Below are positions 8,249 to 12,187 of a stretch of 12,187 bases of DNA, piece after piece. This DNA is from Asterionellopsis glacialis (lineage: Eukaryota > Bacillariophyta > Plagiogrammaphyceae > Rhaphoneidales > Asterionellopsidaceae), in NCBI GenBank assembly GCA_014885115.2, contig WKLE02000156.1:1-12187 (forward strand), given 5' to 3'. A model generated the notes under the pieces. The model was given only the letters and a program-made list of their open reading frames with translations, ran no database searches and was not told where the DNA came from. Numbering within the stretch: the stretch's first letter is position 1; every line of letters begins with the position of its first letter. A program made the position numbers and the translations under genes.

Positions 8249-9199
8249 ATGTTACAGAATATCTGTTTACTTACGCTAACGCTGCATATCCCTCAAGCAT
8301 TTGGATTCGGTGTCCTCAACGAAATGGCTCCTTTTATCTCTGAATCCATTTCTCCAATCACGCACTCCGTATCGATTGCTTCCACAATGGTTACAGAATC
8401 TCCAGGAAATTTGGCAAACAGCTTTCTTACAAGCTATACACAGGCGCTGGCGAACTACCCGCTTGAAACTAAAATGGCTACTGGAGCAATTTTGGCAGTG
8501 TCAGGTGACGCTATAGCACAGTCTCGCGAAGACGCGGAATATGATAAAAGGCGCGCTTCGTCATTCATGGTATTCGATATGGCGTATCGCGCACTTCAGC
8601 ACAAGCTGTTTCCCCTTATTGTACAAAATTGCCATGGTCAGTATATTTTGGGAATTATTTCCGTTATCCCTGCACTTGCGCAGCTTGTAACGCCTGATGC
8701 AACTGATTCATTTGCGGCTATGGAACGAACCTTGGCAAGTCAGCTTGGTATTGTACCATTCATGTATTATCCTGTGTTCTTTTCGTTAACGGCAATAATT
8801 CAAGGTTTGAATGTGGAAAGTGCTGTACAACGGGCAGAGGAGAACTTCATCCCCCTAATGAAAAGAAATCTGCTTTTCTGGATTCCAGTACAATTCATTC
8901 AGTTCGGATACGTGGAAGAAAATTTTCAAATTCCTTTTCTATCCCTTTGCGGATTGTGTTGGACTTTTATTCTATCAGTGATGGCTGGGTCAGCAAAAGA
9001 TTACGACGACGACGAAACGCTATACTGTGTTACGGGCATGGAAGACGAATGCGGGATTCCTAATGATCTGCTTCCTCACGAACACCCACATGCACGCACA
9101 GAGGTTGAGGCAGAAATAAACGCAGTTCTTTCGAAAGATGATGAAATGAAGATAGCTGATAATATTGTGGAAAAAGAGGAGGAACTAATTATTAGATGA
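8249..9199 (+). CDS. Mpv17/PMP22-family membrane protein, possibly plastid-targeted
   Basis: This is a 316-residue predicted multi-pass organelle membrane protein. The Mpv17/PMP22 core spans about 63-247. It begins with Y-x6-YPLETKMATGAIL and GDAIAQ (family: YPL-T...GD-Q) and ends with the signature FWIPVQFIQFGYV...FQIPF...CWTFILSVMAG (family: W-P-Q-NF-P...W-YLS). Hydrophobic segments lie near 77-91, 131-149, 163-186, 205-222 and 227-247. Family members sit in mitochondrial inner or peroxisomal membranes and are linked to channel activity and organelle homeostasis. The N-terminus has a hydrophobic stretch ending in PQAFGF (15-20), resembling the AF cleavage motif of diatom plastid leaders, then a Ser/Thr-rich stretch. 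Residues 250-316 form an acidic hydrophilic tail absent from short members of the family. The ATG has A at -3. Family assignment is confident; location is inference. Confidence 0.88.
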   Translation: MLQNICLLTLTLHIPQAFGFGVLNEMAPFISESISPITHSVSIASTMVTESPGNLANSFLTSYTQALANYPLETKMATGAILAVSGDAIAQSREDAEYDKRRASSFMVFDMAYRALQHKLFPLIVQNCHGQYILGIISVIPALAQLVTPDATDSFAAMERTLASQLGIVPFMYYPVFFSLTAIIQGLNVESAVQRAEENFIPLMKRNLLFWIPVQFIQFGYVEENFQIPFLSLCGLCWTFILSVMAGSAKDYDDDETLYCVTGMEDECGIPNDLLPHEHPHARTEVEAEINAVLSKDDEMKIADNIVEKEEELIIR

Positions 9200-9293
9200 G
9201 ATAGAGTTCTTCATTTTTAACTGGCAGTACAAATACATACAAAATAGACCCTAAACTAAGGTAGCTTAATTGCAAGAAAAGAACCCGGTTGAC

Positions 9294-10310
9294 CTATTTT
9301 TGTTCGACAGTAACAACTTCGGAGTCACACGATAATGATAAATCGTAACAACCAAGAGTAGATTGTACTCCACAACCGGCACACTGAGTCTTCCAACGTC
9401 GCAAAAATTCAAGCCACTCATCATTAGCAGGAAGTATAAAAACATTTATCCAATCGATTCTATCCATGGCATAAAATCGAGCCGTCAAGCCATCCATGCT
9501 TAAATCATTTCGATTCCTCAGTCCAATACCTAACTTTTCTCTGGGTATATGTTGTAAATACCAGTCCAATGCACCCAGAAAACGTCCAGTAGTAAAGTAG
9601 TACGTATCCATTTCTAGCCATCTATCGATTTTGCTGTTAGAAGCAAGAGATATTACCTTTTCTTCCAAGGGATATTCACCCGGATTCCGATTGCAGGCTT
9701 GGCTGCAGTCGGAAGGCGACTTATTTGGTCCACAGTGTGGTTGGTAGGGTACTTCCTGAATACCATATATTGCTTGCACAGCAGCTGAAACTTGAAGACC
9801 GATATGGTGCAGTTGCTCCGTAAGAATATCGACAAAGCCCACCCACTTCTCAAATCTATCTAAGGTTGACCGAGGTGCACAATCATACTCATCATCCAGT
9901 GATATGCCCTTGATTTTATTCTCTTTTGCAAGCGTTATTATCTTCTTAATAAGTGCATGCGGAGCAGAAATAGCGGCATCTGGAACCTGTCCAGCAATGC
10001 ACAAGTGAAACTCTATATCGCTTTCGATCGCTGCGTTACGCAAATCGGAACAAGCTTTCCATTGAGTTTGATTTACCGTTAGGCCTGTTCCGTTTGGTTC
10101 AAAGCCAACACCGCAAAATGCTTGAATGCCGTCGAATATACGCTCCCAAGATTTGTTCTTCAGTTGTGCTGCACTGCCAGACTGATTAGGACTGGCCCAT
10201 GCCATTACAACTCTTTTATCACTTTGTCTCTTAACGTCATACAGAATATCATGCGCAAGTGAAGCTGAAAAGTGTGTTACAATGCAGCATTTTAATGTAC
10301 GGGTTGCCAT
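9294..10310 (-). CDS. Predicted TIM-barrel glycosidase-superfamily protein, GH18-like
   Basis: This 338-residue protein is not recognised by name. Hydrophobic segments recur as in a (beta/alpha)8 barrel: RVVMAWAS (33-40), AFCGVGFE (64-71), IEFHLCIAG (99-107), IKGISLDDE (133-141), LQVSAAVQ (172-179), RWLEMDTYYF (230-239), KLGIGLRNR (259-267) and WINVFILP (287-294). KGISLDDE (134-141) aligns with the GH18 chitinase strand-4 motif DGxDxDxE, keeping the last Asp (139) and the catalytic-position Glu (141) but not the first two Asp. MDTYYF resembles the GH18 MxYD strand. If active, it would hydrolyse a glycan; activity is unproven. There are 13 Cys, clustered at 193-206 and 310-328, yet no clear signal peptide. 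An in-frame TAA four codons upstream and an A(-3)/G(+4) context support the ATG. It converges on the Mpv17-family gene with 94 bp between stops. Confidence 0.8.
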   Translation of the reverse strand: MATRTLKCCIVTHFSASLAHDILYDVKRQSDKRVVMAWASPNQSGSAAQLKNKSWERIFDGIQAFCGVGFEPNGTGLTVNQTQWKACSDLRNAAIESDIEFHLCIAGQVPDAAISAPHALIKKIITLAKENKIKGISLDDEYDCAPRSTLDRFEKWVGFVDILTEQLHHIGLQVSAAVQAIYGIQEVPYQPHCGPNKSPSDCSQACNRNPGEYPLEEKVISLASNSKIDRWLEMDTYYFTTGRFLGALDWYLQHIPREKLGIGLRNRNDLSMDGLTARFYAMDRIDWINVFILPANDEWLEFLRRWKTQCAGCGVQSTLGCYDLSLSCDSEVVTVEQK

Positions 10311-10479
10311 TTTCGCAATCGCTTATCGAATTCTCGCCGGCGATGTGATGCAAGATCAGATACGACCAATCGCCCAGTGGTATCTTTTCAATCTTGCTTG
10401 TTGGAAGTTTTTGTTGGACCCTTTTTCTTTTTTGGAATCTTGCTCCTACTAGGTTTTTTTTTATGAAAACCTGAAGGTA

Positions 10480-10660
10480 GAGGTCCTACGAGATTCACTG
10501 TAAAGGTAGGACCAATTGGTATAGGACCAGAGCAACTTCCTGGAGGCTTATATGATAGTTGTCTATACTACTGCTGTTACCTGTAGGATCCTAACGATGG
10601 AAGGATCATACAGAGATACGACTACCAGGTAGACTATGGTATACTAACTAACTAACTCTG
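10480..10660. repeat. Third short-repeat patch, 3' side of the CxxC ORF
   Basis: This patch is built from GAGGTCCTAC, GTAGGACC, TAGGACCAG, GTAGGATCCTAA and CTACCAGGTAGA (10622-10632) strings, followed by a short TAAC microsatellite (about 10641-10654). The vocabulary matches the other intergenic patches. It occupies most of the space between the 5' end of the GH18-like gene and the stop codon of the CxxC ORF. Confidence 0.45.
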
Positions 10661-10690
10661 TTCTAAACCTTATTGGGTTATAAGCCTGTG

Positions 10691-11452
10691 CTATTTTCTA
10701 AGTTCTCGTTTCTGTTTGCGCGTCTTCGTTCTGACGCGCGCGTGTGTTTGTGGTTTTTTTAGTGTATTTTTCGGTGTATTCGGTTGTAATGCAATTTTTT
10801 CGATTGACACATCTTTTGCTATTTCAGTGGTTTTAGTCCTCTTTCCTTCCTTGTTTTTTGTTATTACTGGTCTGCCGTATTTGCCTTTGTTGTTCCTATT
10901 CTCTACATTTCCGTTTTTATCAAATATGATTCCGTTATGTTCATAGTCTGATTCTACGATATTGATTCCGAATTCGGAGTAGTTTTCCTCTTTCATCATT
11001 TTTATGATTTGTGAGAGTACTTCTTTCCTGTCATCGTCATTGAGTATTGCTTTTGGTACGTAGATGTGCTTGGTTTTGTTCATAATGTATTGCTCAATTG
11101 ATGTGGTGGTGTCCATCTTTCTAATTCTTTGGATTTTCCATCCTTTCTTGTTGTATTGTATCCATTCACCTCCTGTCATACAGTCTTCGCATAGAATGAT
11201 CGATTCTCCATTAAATTGTCTTTCGTACCATCCATTGTTTGGTTTGGTTATGATTCTTGTCTTGCACAAGGTACAGGATACCCTGTTTTTGTTAATATGT
11301 TTCCAATTTTTAGCTTTTGCTTCTTCGAGGGCTTCTTTGAAACATGGTTCCTTCTTCCAGTCTCGTTCTGCTCTTTGAATGACAACTTTAGCTCGTTCAT
11401 TGGGGTTGCATATCAGGCATAGCCATATTTGGCATGTGTCCTCATGGACCAT
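10691..11452 (-). CDS. Hypothetical Lys-rich protein with CxxC pairs (zinc-ribbon-like)
   Basis: I do not recognise this protein. From the first in-frame ATG (11452) it has 253 residues; the frame is open back to a TGA at 11512-11510. Counted from that ATG, CxxC pairs lie at 12-15, 60-63 and 88-91. The last two pairs (CTLC and CEDC, 24 residues apart) have the layout of a four-Cys zinc ribbon, with GWYERQFNGESI between them and GGEWIQYNKKGWKI after. The C-terminal third is hydrophilic, rich in Lys, Asn and Thr, and ends in a very basic tail (RVRTKTRKQKRELRK). Zinc binding and nucleic-acid contact are plausible inferences only. Upstream of the TGA the same frame continues to an ATG at 11560 (MSKRAMPKQSKPPPEK, then TGA). 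The gene may therefore be a broken longer ORF, start at the internal ATG, or gain a 5' exon by splicing. Repeat patches flank it on both sides, so it may be part of a mobile or repeated unit. Confidence 0.5.
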   Translation of the reverse strand: MVHEDTCQIWLCLICNPNERAKVVIQRAERDWKKEPCFKEALEEAKAKNWKHINKNRVSCTLCKTRIITKPNNGWYERQFNGESIILCEDCMTGGEWIQYNKKGWKIQRIRKMDTTTSIEQYIMNKTKHIYVPKAILNDDDRKEVLSQIIKMMKEENYSEFGINIVESDYEHNGIIFDKNGNVENRNNKGKYGRPVITKNKEGKRTKTTEIAKDVSIEKIALQPNTPKNTLKKPQTHARVRTKTRKQKRELRK

Positions 11453-11689
11453 GTTTTTGAAAATTGTGGAAGGAGTGTTTGTTTGTGTATTTTGAAAAAA
11501 TTCCAACTGTCATTTTTCAGGGGGTGGCTTGCTCTGTTTGGGCATTGCACGCTTGGACATTTCATCTAGGAGGTATTACCGGAGGGAGCGGCAGTGTGTC
11601 ACTGCTCCGTGCTCGGGGCGTTTTTTGGTCTCAACACATTTCCAGGTAGTCATCCCATTCTTTATCTTGGAGTCTTGGCATCCACGTTT

Positions 11690-11910
11690 TGTTTATTGCA
11701 ACTTTTGGCCCAGGTACTTGTACTTACTTACTACTTACCTGGTATGAACTAGGACTAGTTAATTCCAACAGTAGACTTCTACTATAGGACTAGTAGAAAA
11801 GTACATTTATTAAAATAACAGGTATCCAAGTTATTCCAAGCCTTCACTAAATTCACTCCCCACTCTACCGGTACCTTATCTTGGCTACTCCCTTCTCTGG
11901 GAGTGCTTCT
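11690..11910. repeat. Fourth short-repeat patch, 5' side of the CxxC ORF
   Basis: The patch includes CCAGGTACTTGTACTTAC (from 11710), TTACCTGGTAT (about 11736-11746), AACTAGGACTAGTT, ATAGGACTAGTAG, ACCGGTACC and a 6-bp hairpin ACTCCC/GGGAGT (11887-11892 and 11899-11904). The 12-mer AAATTCACTCCC at 11849-11860 recurs at 6986-6997. The patch mirrors the one at 10480-10660 on the other side of the CxxC ORF, but no extended terminal inverted repeat was found between the two. Confidence 0.45.
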
Positions 11911-12047
11911 GTACAGGAATCGCTCGATCGCGCCCGCCTATGCTGCGCCTACAGACAGTGGAGCGTTCCTAAAATTCTTTTTGCTCCAAAAATCTTAAAT
12001 TGGTACCACTATTTTCCGGAATCCCCCGTATAAAATTATTTTTTTGG

Positions 12048-12078
12048 ACTAGTTTGTATACCCCCCTAACAAACTAGT
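12048..12078. repeat. Inverted repeat (10-bp arms, 11-nt loop)
   Basis: ACTAGTTTGT (12048-12057) and ACAAACTAGT (12069-12078) are perfect inverted copies around a loop with six C. This could form a hairpin in RNA or mark the end of a small element. No coding frame lies in 11911-12187, and nothing else of note is visible there. Confidence 0.6.
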
Positions 12079-12187
12079 TCAAATGGCGCAAACTGTGTTC
12101 CAACTGATGCTTGGTTCCAAATCCACATATCCCACACTGCACTATGCTGCAGACAAATTTGAAAAGTGATAGAAAATGTTTGAAAAG

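Noticed and set aside
10716..11422. Plus-strand open frames of 68-104 codons opposite the CxxC ORF
   Set aside because: Their translations are Phe/Leu/Ser-rich, as expected from the complement of Lys/Glu-rich codons, and they show no domains.
11510..11512. TGA as a selenocysteine codon in the CxxC ORF
   Set aside because: The TGA is flanked by Lys and Gln in a low-complexity N-terminus with no redox motif, and I saw no obvious SECIS-like structure downstream. A nonsense change or alternative start is simpler.
1..12187. tRNA, rRNA, CRISPR array or retroviral-type polymerase genes
   Set aside because: No cloverleaf with conserved A and B boxes, no rRNA-like stretch, no regularly spaced repeats and no reverse transcriptase or integrase motifs were found by eye on either strand.

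Overview
The window looks like nuclear DNA from a stramenopile alga, most probably a diatom. Two genes carry a heat-shock-factor (HSF) DNA-binding domain of the kind that is greatly expanded in diatoms. One of them is interrupted by a short GT-AG spliceosomal intron. A membrane-protein gene starts with a leader resembling the bipartite plastid-targeting signal of diatoms. Coding density is low, the intergenic DNA is AT-rich, and start contexts look eukaryotic with no ribosome binding sites. The species cannot be named from the sequence.

Layout. Positions 1-1400 hold no confident gene, only possible minus-strand remnants. Positions 1420-1800 are a patch of short repeats just upstream of HSF gene 1 (1869-3305, +, 478 aa, no intron). 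HSF gene 2 lies tail to tail with it (minus strand, exons 5441-4725 and 4604-3867, 484 aa). Positions 5442-8248 are about 2.8 kb without a supported gene; this stretch holds possible bZIP-type sites, a second repeat patch and a C-rich tract. An Mpv17/PMP22-family membrane protein (8249-9199, +) converges on a predicted TIM-barrel, GH18-like protein (9294-10310, -) with only 94 bp between the stop codons. From 10.48 to 11.91 kb, two more repeat patches bracket an unrecognised Lys-rich ORF with three CxxC pairs (10691-11452, -). That ORF has an in-frame TGA separating it from an upstream ATG. The last 280 bases hold only a small hairpin.

How the parts relate. The two HSF genes are paralogues. 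Their DNA-binding domains are about 77% identical by hand count, and both carry the same C-terminal motif, LSR-[D/E]-x-SL-[V/I]-DL, in otherwise unalignable tails. One has an intron exactly at the end of the DNA-binding domain and the other does not. The remaining genes show no clear shared pathway. A near-palindromic motif, GTACCAGGTAC, and its variants recur through the intergenic DNA and were not seen in the genes called here. The points most worth following are the shared HSF C-terminal motif, the dispersed motif, and the CxxC ORF between repeat patches.
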